DNA from: Hetaerina americana
Lineage: Eukaryota > Arthropoda > Insecta > Odonata > Calopterygidae
Assembly: GCA_022747635.1 (NCBI GenBank)
Contig: JAKTNV010000003.1
Coordinates: forward strand, 52,082,857 to 52,146,856
DNA length: 64,000 nt
Reading direction: 5' to 3'
Part shown: positions 12,201 to 23,700 of the stretch, one piece after another
Layout of the letters: every line of letters starts with the position of its first letter
How positions within the stretch are numbered: the first letter of the stretch is position 1
Program-made: the position numbers and the translations under genes
The notes under the pieces: generated by a model
Databases searched by the model: none
Seen by the model: only the letters and a program-made list of their open reading frames with translations
What the model was told of the DNA's origin: nothing

Positions 12201-13060
12201 AAAAGAAAGTAAACCTTTGCGAGATGAAAGGAATGAATAGAGACTGGAAAGAAATTAACTGATGGGATGAAGGGGGAAGGCGAGCGGGCCACAACTTCGC
12301 AAAAAGTTTCGGTCCCGCGCCTTCTTTTGCGGAGGCTGAGAGAGGGTGGTGCAAACGTCGACCAGAAGTATTAAATCTCAGGTGGCAAAGCGGAGAAAGA
12401 ATTGTAAAAACGATAAACAGTCAAGGAGCGAAGATGTGGAGGATGATTTGTCATGTGAATCACTTAGAGGACACTGAAACAGGCACTGCAGTTTTGAAAA
12501 TAGAAATTAAGTATGAATACTGTAAATGTTGCTTTCTGTAAATGGTATCAATTGACTGAGCAATATTCGAGATTTTATTTTGCATAGCTCTTTCACGAAC
12601 ATTGAAAAGTAATGCCACTTTGGCAATGTTTAAACTTATTCTAAATCATTAATCTTTTTACACACCGAACATTAAACAAAATCGTCGAAGTAATGAAAAT
12701 TTCATTTAATATTGCTATTAATGTTGGAAATCGCCCCTGTGATAAAATAATTCGTTATGTTGCTATGATTTTATCACGCCATGTTGGTCCTCCTTTTATT
12801 TGGACAATATTTAGAAAAAGTTAAGGAATTAATATCACATAGATCTACCCTACTGTTTCTATTTTACAACAATTATTTTTTGAAAAATATGGATATCAGT
12901 ATGATATATTAAAAATTTATAGAAAGTTTATTATATTTTACTCAAAATACTGATGGGAAGACCTAAATTATAAGTACAACCTTGCTCTATTGACATTACT
13001 CGGAGGTAACCAGTTAATAACCTAGTATTATTAGAATGAAAAATTATTTTTATGAGGGAT
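6216..13060. other. AT-rich non-coding DNA
   Basis: No gene was recognised. Short open frames on the minus strand between 8759 and 9615 carry a faint piggyBac-like phrase (HLFTD) but no convincing domain. A slightly GC-richer patch at 7830-8340 has no identifiable coding. An inverted repeat sits at 10158-10204 (listed separately). Confidence 0.5.
10158..10204. repeat. inverted repeat (17-bp arms)
   Basis: CAATAACCCACGGATAG at 10158-10174 is mirrored at 10187-10204 with one extra T, around a 12-nt spacer. It could form a stem-loop. No transposon ends or target duplication were recognised. Confidence 0.6.
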
Positions 13061-13365
13061 AGGGATGGTGCGATGGCTAACGTACTGGCTTCCCGCCCAG
13101 AGGGCCCAGGTTTGAATCCTAGAGGCGGTAGATATTTTTCAGTGGTACCCTGATCTCTACTTCAGTCCCTTTGTGGAGGGCACTTTGGGTGATACGCCGT
13201 TCGTCGGATGGGACCTTAAGCTGCGAACCCTTTAGCACCTATCACGAAGAGTAGGCCATTGCTGACGCCGGGTTTCTCTCCACCTTATCCTTTCCTGTTC
13301 ATCCCTGACTGCGCAATGGACCTCAGCTTTCGGTCGCCTCCTCTAAAATCTTCTACCACTATGTA
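13061..13365 (+). mobile_element. tRNA-derived SINE
   Basis: A tRNA-like head begins near 13064: box A-like TGGTGCGATGGCTAA and box B-like GGTTTGAATCC at 13109-13119. The run CAGAGGGCCCAGG before box B parallels CAGAGGGCCCGGG in the SINE at 3078. A body of about 230 bp contains ACGCCGTTCGTCGGATGGGA and CGGGTTTCTCTCC and ends near a TCTTCTACCACTATG tail. Ends are approximate and the head does not fold as a functional tRNA. Confidence 0.55.
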
Positions 13366-16300
13366 TTTTTATAAAAGATGCGTACTAATTTTTCCCTTAA
13401 TATATTGTTAGGTATTCCATTACAGTTATGAGGAGTGTATGCTAGAAGTGTATCGTATGTCATTAGTAAATATTCAAAATAGGTAAGCCACCAATATAAG
13501 GTTATTTTCTTACTTTTGAATGAGAGAGACTGAAGCGATGCATGGTGCTAAGAGGATGGAAATTGATTTTTTTCATCTAAATTGAGAGGTTAACTTCAGG
13601 TATATTGGGTGGAAGATGCTCGACGAACAAGCTAAGAAGGAGATTGTATGAGAGAATCATCTACAATGCTTCAAGGAGTTTCACATGTAACAATTTGGAA
13701 GTTCGCGGCACACTATGGATAAATATATTGATCATTGCATAGTTCATACCTGGGAAGAATAGACTGATTCAAAATCTAGTGATGAAGGAGGACGCTAAGG
13801 TTCAGATGAGGTCAAATGAAAAAGGCAGCGATGGAATGCACGGAGGAATGAAAAATTGATATGCCGTATGGGGATTTATATAAAAAATATCAACATTAAA
13901 AGGGCTCATACCTAATGGTTTTTTGTTGAAAAATTAATGCAAAGGTGATTATACAATGAGGTCCAACGTGAGAAAAGTAATAAAGATATAGGTCAAAAAA
14001 GAGAAATTTAAGAAAGATGGCTATATTTTCAGAAAACTAAAATTTTTATTCTAAAATGAAGGTAATAATTGTGGAAATTGGAGAGCAAGGTTGAATTATA
14101 GAACTAAGGGATGCGTCAATATTTTTGACAAAATTTGATTCCACGGTAGAAGAAGCGTCGACTGAGTATAGTAAAGGTAAAAAGTCATAGAAAAAGAAAA
14201 GCGAAACTGAGTAAGTATGAAAAATAGATTGCAAATATAAGAAAACGAATCGATTAAACTTGATTTTTGCTTTAAAATAAGGTTGTCACATTAATAATTG
14301 TGTATTGAGTAAAAAATATAAAGTTAAAGTGTGGTTGATACAAGAAAAAGTAATCAAAAATGATTTCCCTACCTGCTCAAAGTTTGGTTATTCCTGTAGC
14401 TTCTGTTACCTGCGGAAATAAGTTAATCAAATAGGAATTTCAGTTTTGTCGAATTACTGCAATTATTATATCCGTAAATTGGAGTAATTTTCTCAAATTA
14501 TCCATTGTGAAGGACTTATAATCATTTCGGCACAAACGGGTATAATGGGAGAAGCAGAAGTGATTTTTTTCAGTAAGATTTACTCTTCTAAACGTGTATT
14601 CTTCCTTTAAATTATAAATCTGCATTATGCATGCATTTTTATGTTATTGATAGGGAAGAGAATAGGTAGTAAATATTTTAGTTGATGTTTACCTACTTCT
14701 GCCATAACGGATAAAATCCAAAAATATAATTTTACGTCGGATTTAAGATCCAAATATTTCGAAGAACCCGCATAATTCCTAATATTAATAATATAATAGA
14801 TGTACTTATTACATAATTGAAAAATATCGATAAATCTGGTATTATTGGACTAGTTTAATTATATTAAAATTCCTTAAATAAATAACAATATTGCTATAGA
14901 CAGGACTGAGGAAACAAATTATTTTTTTATTGTTTCTTCAATTATCCAATAATACTCTACAATTACGAGTGCTATAATGAACTAAATCACCTTTCAGTTA
15001 ACGTATTGAACGTATTTTCCGGCTCAAATATGATCGAAAACTTCAAGACGAATAATTTTATTGTTATCATTTTAGTCATTGCACGTAGATTTGAAGGCAC
15101 GGTATTCCCTCTATTCTCATATTTTCCAATGAATAAAATGTAGGGTGGAAAAAACATAAGTCGTATTACAAAAACAAACGAAATGGAGATGCTAATTCAG
15201 ATGTAACGTTTCTGAGAGAAGAAAATGTCTCGTAGCCATGAAGTCTCTTGCTTGTGGAAATAATTCATTAACTTAGTCCGTATTTTTTGTCTACCACACA
15301 CAGCGAAGACCTTAAACTTTAAGACGTGCCTCCCCTTACTTACACGCTCCCCCAGAAGTGCGTGGGAGGGTTGATGAAGGGTTAACTTTCATTCCCATAT
15401 ACACCGTTAACGGTCGTCCACCTCCTTCTCAGATCCCTCCACCCTAACTGTAGACTGTCTCCAGGGAACAGCCATTACCCATCTTCATGTAGCTTCGCTC
15501 CTTCTCTACCTCCCACTCTAACCTCGTCTCCCACCTCGAGACGTAAAGTCTAATAAAGCCATGCGACAAAGAAGCTTTCCGTGACGGCGACATCTCGTTC
15601 TTCTCTCCACAGCCTTGCATGTTCCCAATTTAGATGCCATATCTACTCCCTGTATCCAGCCCAAACGTATGAAGTACTACACGAGTTTTCCACCAGAAAT
15701 TTCTTTGGTAGAGTCATAAGGATGATAAAAAAAAATCGAAGCTCGGAAGCGTTGAAATCTCAATTTTTTTCTGGCTTGATTTCTTCCTTGGAAAAACTAT
15801 AAGAATCTGGAGGTGAAAATGTTACTGTTTTTCGTTTGCGCAGTGGATATTTTAGGATGGGGCGAAGGTCAAAATACGGATTCCTTTGGAAGATACCCAA
15901 AATACAAATTCCTGTTTTGTAAAGTTCAAGTCTCATTTATAATGTCTATCTGTGCGAGACGTCCATTCCAATGGTACGTCACTAGGCAGTGAAAGTTACT
16001 GATGTTGAGTATTCTATTCATCACTCAGACGCTGAGTACTCTGACTACTGAACAATTACTTACGCCAGGTCTCTATTTTTTCTACCTCTTCCGATGGGCG
16101 ATGTGAGACTCACCGATATCCCGTTTGAAGAATCTTCCCAGGATTTGCCTTACCTTCGAATAACTGTCAGGAAATAATATGACAAGGCTCTCCTTTTGTT
16201 TTAAATTGTGTGGGGAGTAAGGTTGAAGAGAGAGACTCAGCTGTAAATACAGAAAAAGAATGAGAAGTTTCTCGGAGTTGAGAAAAAGTGCGCAGAAATT

Positions 16301-17627
16301 GGTTTTGTCTAAGAATGGAAGGTGGTGGAAAGAAAGGGGAGGAGAGAGTAGGAAAGGGAAAATGCAGAGAGAAGGGAAAATCAGAATGCGATGAGAGAGT
16401 AGAGGGAATCCGGACAAATTAGATAAGTTCAAGTTTTGATGTAAAAGGGGAAAAGTTTGGTCTTTAAGAGCGGCTGCGGGACAGTAGCGTATTAGGAGGG
16501 GGAAGAAAAAGAACGAAAATGCTGTTGCATTTTAAGAAATTCACTAATATACTGCTAAGAACTACGAGCCAAAATATTTATTTTGATAAAAATCTGCCAA
16601 CAAATAAAGTCAATATGAGTATTCTAAGAGTATTTTTCTCCTACTTGGCCCAAGAAAATGGTCTCATTTTTAAAATATCAGTGGAAATCAAATAAATATC
16701 TTTGAGGCATAGTCTACTAATGGTCCAAGTCGTTTAGAAGGTAGGTTTCGTTTCGCTGATGAAGGAAACAATTTAAATTATGTTCACTTGAAAGTTAATC
16801 TCAAGTGAAACTCTTTTACTGTGGCGAACGATATTTAATGGAAATCAAAGGCTTATCCTAATTTAGGATGATTAAGTGTGCGATAGTTTTTTTTCCAGCG
16901 ATTAGAAAATAAAACTTTTTCAGGGGCTTTTAGTAGTGAAAATTAGAACGTCGAGAGTACATCCTCTATTCAAAGACTGAAACAACAGTATGTAGAACGA
17001 ATCTCTACCTTTTCAATTATTTTGCAAGCAAACATTACATTCAAGTGTCATATATTAACCCGAGGGAACACTGCAAAGATACTTGACGGCCAGAGTCAAT
17101 GGGGACAACATTAGTATTCTGGAAGTTCCCTTAGAGGGCCTCTATTCTGGCTTTACCAGGCGTGAAAGAACTTTGATTTTCGCTTTGACAAACAAAATAG
17201 TTGCTATATAATCTAATTCACACAACAATATTCCAATATTGACATATTTATCAATTTATATCCAATGTGATCATGGACATGCACATTTTACACAAATGAA
17301 TAACCAGAATGTACTTCATAATTTTGTCACCTCAGGGTAGTTGAAAGAATGTTTCGTTATTACCAAGTGAAGTAAATAAGATATTACTCCTAGGAACTCA
17401 AAATAGGTACATTTTGAATGTTCTCTTTCCAAAGTATTAATTCAAAAATATTGGATTGACCGTAGAAATACGCAGAATAAAACAAGTTCATTTGCTATAA
17501 AAGAAGTTATCTTGAAATCATCCTTTGCATTTTCTAGTCATACAGCATGAAACTAGAGTTTCTTTTATTTCTGCACTGCCAATGGTGATATGAATGCTAC
17601 TATATATGTATGCATGCATGTATACGG

Positions 17628-17634
<7 letters not shown>
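13366..17634. other. AT-rich non-coding DNA
   Basis: I see no convincing gene. The open minus-strand frame at 16082-16432 reflects a purine-rich + strand and reads as low-complexity Leu/Phe/Ser. The patch around 15300-15620 is GC-richer but unassigned. Confidence 0.4.

Positions 17635-17684
<50 letters not shown>
17635..17684. repeat. (TA)n microsatellite
   Basis: About 25 uninterrupted TA units preceded by GTGTGTG. Confidence 0.95.
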
Positions 17685-17687
<3 letters not shown>

Positions 17688-19080
17688 ATCAATTGAATAA
17701 TTTAAACTTTGCTTTGATTAGCCTTAATTTCAACTTTGCCATAATGGCATTCGTTAATAATTTTTAACTTGAACATACTAGATAAATTTGAACCTTAATT
17801 GTGGGATCATAACTGAGAAACATGAGATTTCCATACATTTTGGTAAGACCATTATAAAGCATCATTATGCGTGCATTTTTAATACTAACTTACGCTAGAA
17901 ATATTTAGACTTAATAAATTAATATTTTAATACAAATATTACTGTATAATACCAGTAAAATATTCTTCAGGCTTCTCATGATCATTCATCTAAAAACAAC
18001 AACACGGTGTGTAGTTGTATCTCCATCTGTTCAACGGAAAACAGAATATAAATGCGAGTAACTCAAATGGACGTTTTCCGTTTTCTCAGCCGAGAAAACT
18101 CGAGAAATGGCCCGTAAAAGTATGTCGAGGAGGAAATTAGAGGAAAGGTGGGCTGCAAAACTCCTGCAATATGAATGAAGAGAGAGAGAGGGAAGATAGA
18201 ATGAAGGGAGGAAGAAGAGAGTTAAGAAGTTATGAAATGTTCCGGCTGCTTGGATATGCGTGTACAGCCAAAAAGATGAAGTGGTAGTTGTCTTAATGCC
18301 ATTGTTAAGAGCCCCTACCTCACGGCATGGAAAGGGAAAGACGACACTGAATTTTGAATTACAGCTGTGGTGGAATAGGGAGAAGTTTTTTTTTTAAGTC
18401 AAAATCCGGCCAGAAGGCTCTAATGCCTAGAGATAAGTCACAGAGACAATTTAAACGCATGCAATGGCAGTGGGGGAACAATTAAGATAAATGGTTTAAT
18501 GACGTCTATTTTTAATAATATTTTCCATGCCAATGTAACTAAATAATTTGATTTATTTTAAATTATTTATTTGGTCATAGCCCTGTATTCGAAGACGAGC
18601 TTATTATTTTAATCAAAGGCTCGTCTGCTTTGCAATAGTGAACGAGTTTTCATATATTTTGTCACCGTATAAATTTCTTCAAAGAATAACTTAAAATAAA
18701 AATGCTCTGCTTCAAAATTTATGTTTGATGTTATTCGCTCTTTTCGTAACATATTTTTGTAACTAAATGTAAAATTTAACTAATTCAGTAAAACTATATT
18801 AAACTAAAAAAATGTACTATTGATATTAATTCGCCATTGTTTTAGTAGATGTTGCTCCAAGCCAGAAATAACAGTTATACACATATATACACTTTTAATA
18901 CTTCCACGGCTATTAGGATAGGGATGATTCTAATAAAATATGATGCAAATAAGACATATCTTACTTGGGTCCCAGAGGAACCTGTATTTACATAAGCTTT
19001 TCTATAGTGTCTGCTATACTACAGTATTCGTAAGTTTTGCTAACGATCCGAAGTTTCAGGAAATCCTGTTTCCTCTTTGG
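17685..19080. other. AT-rich non-coding DNA
   Basis: No gene or named element was recognised. Confidence 0.4.
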
Positions 19081-19087
19081 CCTGCAT

Positions 19088-19295
19088 AATCAGTACGTCT
19101 CACACAAGTCTTTCTTCAACTAGATGTTAAGCTGGAGGAATTTTCTAAAAATTTCGTTACATCCCTGGAAGAAATATGACTGTAAAAAAATAAAAGAGAT
19201 GGAACTTTCGATTCTGTTCATATTTTCACTGAGTTTAACTAAAATATGCAGAGTACAAAGACTCGTGTCATCATTAATTCATGCATCACCTTTTC
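19088..19295 (+). repeat. dispersed repeat, copy 1 of an adjacent pair
   Basis: Aligns with 20012-20130: both share an AATCA-TGCGTCT-like start, a TTCTTCAACT/TTCTCCAACT block, CGATTCTGTT followed by TTTTCACTGAGTTTAA, then AGTACAAA and ATCATTAATT. This copy has about 70 bp extra in the middle. It is probably the body of a SINE, because the second copy lies downstream of a tRNA-like head. Confidence 0.5.
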
Positions 19296-19874
19296 TAAAG
19301 GAAGAGAAAGCCATTTTCCTGAGTTGTCCAATTTTTACTAAAACATGACCGTCAAAATATATTCTATGGTATCGTGATAAATGAACATTGTACGGCCCTA
19401 CCTCCCAGTAGGAATGACTTGCAAAATTCTTGAGAACGTGTATTTATTCCGGCAACAAAATGAGTAACAATGAAAAGGTTCTTTCCTGTGAGCTGATTGT
19501 TAACAATGGTTCGCCATAATCATCGGAATGTGGGCGAGGAAAACATTTGTGACAAAATTAAACTATTTTTTCCATTTTGATTGTCTCAGCCAAAGTCATC
19601 CCTACAAGAATAAGACTATACTTTGCTTTTTTTATTTTGGGAGTGATGCCATCAATTCTCAACTTACGCTCTCCTCCAGTAATAGAGAGAAACAATCGTT
19701 CCCACTTTGTCAAACCTAGTTTTAATTACGATTTTTGACAAATGACTTTAGTAGTTGCATTTTGATCCCAGCGAAGTTGGAAAGTAAACTTTCTCAACAG
19801 AGTGCTATTATATTTTATAAAATCGCTGATACTTAGTCACTGATAGCACTAAATGTTGATATATCGGGAATTCG

Positions 19875-20305
19875 ATGCTCTAGTGGGTAGAGCATCTTAA
19901 CTGAAGGGCCAGGCTTCGATTCCGGGTCACGCTTCAGGGCACTCTCAGTTTTGGTAATTTTTCGGGTACCAGATATGTGATTGCCTACATTGCTTTCATA
20001 ACAATCAATGCGTCTTACTCAGGTATTTCTCCAACTTGTTGTTGGACTGGAGACGATTCTGTTAATGTTTTCACTGAGTTTAATTAAACTATACCAAGTA
20101 CAAAACCTGTATAATCATTAATTATAATTATAACTCTAGTAATAATTCTGGCAAATAATTCTAATCCTAATCTATGCAATTAAGATATGTCTCCATGTTT
20201 TTATCTGTTATGTTTGGGTGTACTATACACTATACCGACGGCATAGCAAAAGTAACTCCCCCCTACCCTGTTCCGTGAAATTCAAAGGTATCATCATGTA
20301 CCAGA
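19875..20305 (+). mobile_element. tRNA-headed SINE, composite or degraded
   Basis: GCTCTAGTGGGTAGAGCATC at 19878-19897 is an excellent D-arm/box A, and GGCTTCGATTCC at about 19912-19923 is a box B, together a tRNA-like head. The sequence downstream includes the second copy of the 19088 repeat (20012-20130). At 20257-20285 there is a CCCCCCTACCCTG block shared with the SINE at 3078. No closed acceptor stem was found. Confidence 0.5.
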
Positions 20306-21483
20306 GATGGTAGTGTGATGATGTGAATTATTCCTGAAAATAAGTCGGGCGCGAATAGTTAAAGATAGATGATGTGAAAAGGAATCTGACAAAATATGTC
20401 CAAAAGAAAGCCAAGCCTGTTTGTAGTGAAAAAAACTGTCATGCTACTTTCTAAGATGGTAGATACAGAAAATGAAATGAGAGAAAATCCGAGATGTTTC
20501 ATTTATATTACTTTGGATATTTTTGAGTATTTAATTATTATTAAGGCAGTATATATTATTTAATATTGTGCAAATGAAATTACCGGTAAAAATGAAAATT
20601 ACAGTGGCGGTTTAATTCTATTCGATGGAATGGGTTAACACAATCCATAAAAGTGAAAAATACCTCGAATGGTTGAATATATTTTAAATAAATTATTTTT
20701 TATGATTACTGGAAATGGGACATACGCCGGCTAATATAAAAGAAATATAATCATGAATGTTTGGTACACATGAGAGTACAATCTTGGTTGTAAAGGTTGA
20801 AATGTTTGTCACTGCTATGTCGTTTTAAATGTTTGATTTTTTGATATTTCTATTAGTCTTTTGAAAAAAACAGTTACCTAATAATCCCAATCTTTGCGAA
20901 GTTTTTACGACATTTAAACATACACATATAATGGGAGTATATTATCTGTTGTATTTTCCTTTGCTGCATGGATTTTGATTTTATTATATCTTATGCTAGG
21001 GCTGGACGGGGTAACACAGTTCCATCTTCTCCCATGGGACTAAATAATTTGAAAACACAGTGATTTCTTATAATATATTTCTCCTTGTCTTTATTTTCAT
21101 TTTTTAGTTGTCATGATAATAACTATTTCGCTTGAATATTGATGCACAAATATAAGGTTTCAAGATACTTTTTTTGTTCAAGTATCACGGTAGAAGGCAA
21201 CTCAAGGGGCTCGTAGATGTCTCTGATCAAAGTTTCACAATCGAAAGCGTTGGCTATTTGAAGATGTCTCAGTCGGTCAAAGTGAGCTCGCGAACGCGTT
21301 AGACCCTCGGCTGCATTTAGGCATAAAAATTGGAATTACTAAATAGAGGGAAACGTGACGATTAGATCCTCCCTTACCTCAGCCGTTTAAAATCTATCTG
21401 CCTGAATACGTCAATAGCTCCTTGGTGTGAGGCAAGCTAGTGACCAATTGCATTTGAAAGAGGAAAAACAGGACAGAGGAAAC
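20306..21483. other. AT-rich non-coding DNA
   Basis: No gene or named element was recognised. Confidence 0.4.
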
Positions 21484-21485
21484 TA

Positions 21486-22238
21486 CGAGGGTCATCCGGA
21501 AAGTAGTACCCGTTCGTGAAATAAAGACACAAAAGTAAATATTAACAAACATAAAAAATTTTATTTGAAAGAGGATACTTTAAACTACTTCTCAACATAA
21601 TCTCCAAGCAAATTAAGGCATTTGTCATAACGTGTGACAAGTTTCTGTATTCCTGCTGCATAGTCCTTCGCCGCCAGCTCATTGAGATACGCGAGGGACC
21701 CATCTTGCACAAATTTTTGCATAATGCAGATGGTGTTTAACAATTTCATGAACAATTGTTCGAGAAACATTGGGAAAATGCTCACAGATGTCATCAATTG
21801 TGACGCGCCGATCGTTCCTCACGAATTCGTCAACTGAGCTCACCAGTTGGTCTGTAATGACAGACGGTCTCTCCGAACGCTCATCGTCGTGTGTGTTCCC
21901 CCTCCCCATGTTGAAGTTGCGACACCACCGCCGAACAGACGACTCGTCCATTACATTGTCTCCATACACCTCCTTTAATTGGCGATGAATATCACATGGG
22001 CGAACGTTTCTTGCATTGAGGAATTTAATCACTGCCCTCACTTCACAACTGGCGGCGTTCTCAATTTTTTTAAACATTGTAAACAATCACAGAAACAACA
22101 CAGGCAATGCTAGCGTCACGCAACTTGGCTCAGAGAAGGCAGACAAGCCACTGAAGCTATCTGACCTCGTCCAGCGGCTACTCGCGTCGTCAGCACTTCA
22201 TGCGGCACGAACGGGTACTACTTTCCGGATGACCCTCG
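21486..22238 (-). mobile_element. non-autonomous mariner transposon with perfect terminal inverted repeats
   Basis: Identical 33-bp inverted repeats, beginning CGAGGGTCATCC, lie at 21486-21518 and 22206-22238. Each is flanked by the dinucleotide TA (21484-21485 and 22239-22240), the mariner target duplication. The 753-bp length is well short of the roughly 1.3 kb of an intact mariner. The interior carries transposase ends on the minus strand (separate entry) but not the catalytic core, so it could move only with a transposase supplied elsewhere. Intact inverted repeats suggest fairly recent movement. Confidence 0.92.
21585..22086 (-). pseudogene. deleted mariner transposase: helix-turn-helix N-terminus joined to the C-terminus
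   Basis: From the Met at 22086, 135 codons encode a mariner DNA-binding region: VRAVIKFLNARNV, EVYGDNVMDESSVRRWCRNF, then a second HTH with DDICEHFPNVSRTIVHEI and ARWVPR. A frame change follows. The final piece, ending at 21585, reads KLVTRYDKCLNLLGDYVEK, the usual mariner C-terminus. About 190 residues, including the three catalytic aspartates of the DD34D core, are absent. The product could at most bind the ends as a repressor; it cannot catalyse transposition. Confidence 0.88.
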
Positions 22239-22530
22239 TATTAATCAAAGTCAATGTGGATGTCTGGCACTGTGCTACTCATGGAGGAGACGAGGTATTG
22301 GTTGCTGCAGTACGATATACTGGTATATGCTATTAATTGACAGTGAAATTTTAGTTATTTGTAGTGGCCTTGGATTACATTACTTTTATATCAGAGCGTA
22401 TCATAGGCAGTAATATGAACTCTATCATCTAGTTCAACAATTTGCACTAGATTCAACCACCCCTGGCCGTATTTTTCCCGAAACACGATCATTCTCGAAG
22501 AATCGTTTGGGAAAGCAAGCTATTCAAAGC

Positions 22531-22702
22531 TCAACAGATTCAGGCTTGAGGTCGTGGAAGTTCATCATAATGAAATAAGGACAATTTGCACTTTTCCACA
22601 GTTTATTAAACGTACGACGCATTTCAACTCACAGACTTCTGTGAGTTGAAACGCGTCGTACGTTTAATAAACTGTGGAAAAGTGCAAATTGTCCTTATTT
22701 CA
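22531..22702. mobile_element. palindromic insertion flanked by 11-bp target duplication, probably a truncated Penelope-like element
   Basis: CTATTCAAAGC occurs at 22520-22530 and again at 22703-22713, exactly flanking 172 bp. Within it, 22571-22635 and 22638-22702 are inverted copies of 65 bp with one mismatch and a 2-nt centre. The remaining 40 bp (22531-22570) is single-copy. The right arm reads CTTCTGTGAGTTGAAACGCGTC near the centre, reminiscent of the hammerhead core plus GAAACGCGTC that I recall from Penelope-like terminal repeats. Variable-length duplications and inverted terminal repeats also fit that class. The assignment to Penelope is an inference; the palindrome and duplication are direct observations. 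Confidence 0.7.
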
Positions 22703-22713
22703 CTATTCAAAGC

Positions 22714-23479
22714 GGTAAGGATAGCGGCATTAACTAGTTGCACCGGAAGAAATAAGTAAGTAAAGTTATTAAAATTTTTTATAAACCTCTTTTTAATGAT
22801 TGAAAGTGGTAAAAATATTTCGTTCCCATCTAAATGAATTTAAAAGTGAAAGGATTTGCTTGTAGATGGATTGTATAGTTAATGCTAAATTTTACCAGCC
22901 CCTGTTTTCCTTAGTTCACTAATTTCACTTTTTACGATTCAGTACCATCGAAGGTCAAGTGTACCCATCCTGCTCCCTGTTTTACCAGGGAAAAGTAGGG
23001 ATATTTAACGAACGTTATCTACCCCCTTTTCTACACGAAACTTGTTTTGCCTTCAATATGGGTGAGTGAACTACCACCCTCTCCGTCTATATGGACAACC
23101 ACCGCCACTCAACTAAATCTCCCGCCTTCATTAATTATCACATCCCTACTCTTATCGCTTTCCACCACCAATCGTTTGAGAATTGTTTCTCTCTTTCGGT
23201 GATGAAAACCTTCCACAAATCCGTGAGCAGTATAGAGATGAGAGCACTCAAAATGGCTTACGTGTAAGTGCTAAAATTCAAACTTCCTTGTCTAAATATC
23301 ACCCACTAAAACTATAAAATAACCGCTATAGCATCATCTCCGTGTTCCTTCACTCTTTCTCTACCCCCTTAACATAGCAATTTCAATGTTTTAATTTCTA
23401 AGATTGATTTCTTCCCTACTTTGGCTCTCTATTCTTAGCCCTCTAGTCTCTACTATTGGCACTCTATTCCTCCCCTTTC
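22714..23479. other. non-coding DNA
   Basis: No gene or element was recognised. The segment is pyrimidine-rich toward the right. Confidence 0.4.
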
Positions 23480-23700
23480 AGTGCTAATTCGCTCACCTCT
23501 GATTGATTTTCAGTTTTACATCCCTTTTGATTTGCCTTATAAAATTGTATGTGTGTTGGTCGCGGGGACATTCTATCGACTTGCCCTTACTTATATTTCT
23601 AACTTATTAGTTTTACCTCAATATGTGTCCAATCCATCTAGTTCTTCTTTGCTGTTATCCATATGTTCCTTTACTCTTCTGCTCTAATATAGATTTTCTT
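23480..23700 (-). mobile_element. C-terminal fragment of a LINE (same family as 37930-38215)
   Basis: On the minus strand one frame reads QRRTRWIGHILR, then VRNISKGK and HTYNFIRQIKRDV. This is the pattern seen near the C-terminus of non-LTR retrotransposon polyproteins (W-I-G-H-I-L-R, then a basic GR-rich stretch, then a QIKKDV-like motif). The DNA around 23600-23690 aligns with 38095-38190. Stops and frameshifts show it is dead. Only about 200 bp remains. Confidence 0.5.

Noticed and set aside
11957..12354. Phe/Ser/Leu-rich minus-strand protein
   Set aside because: Reverse complement of a purine-rich tract; low complexity and no domain.
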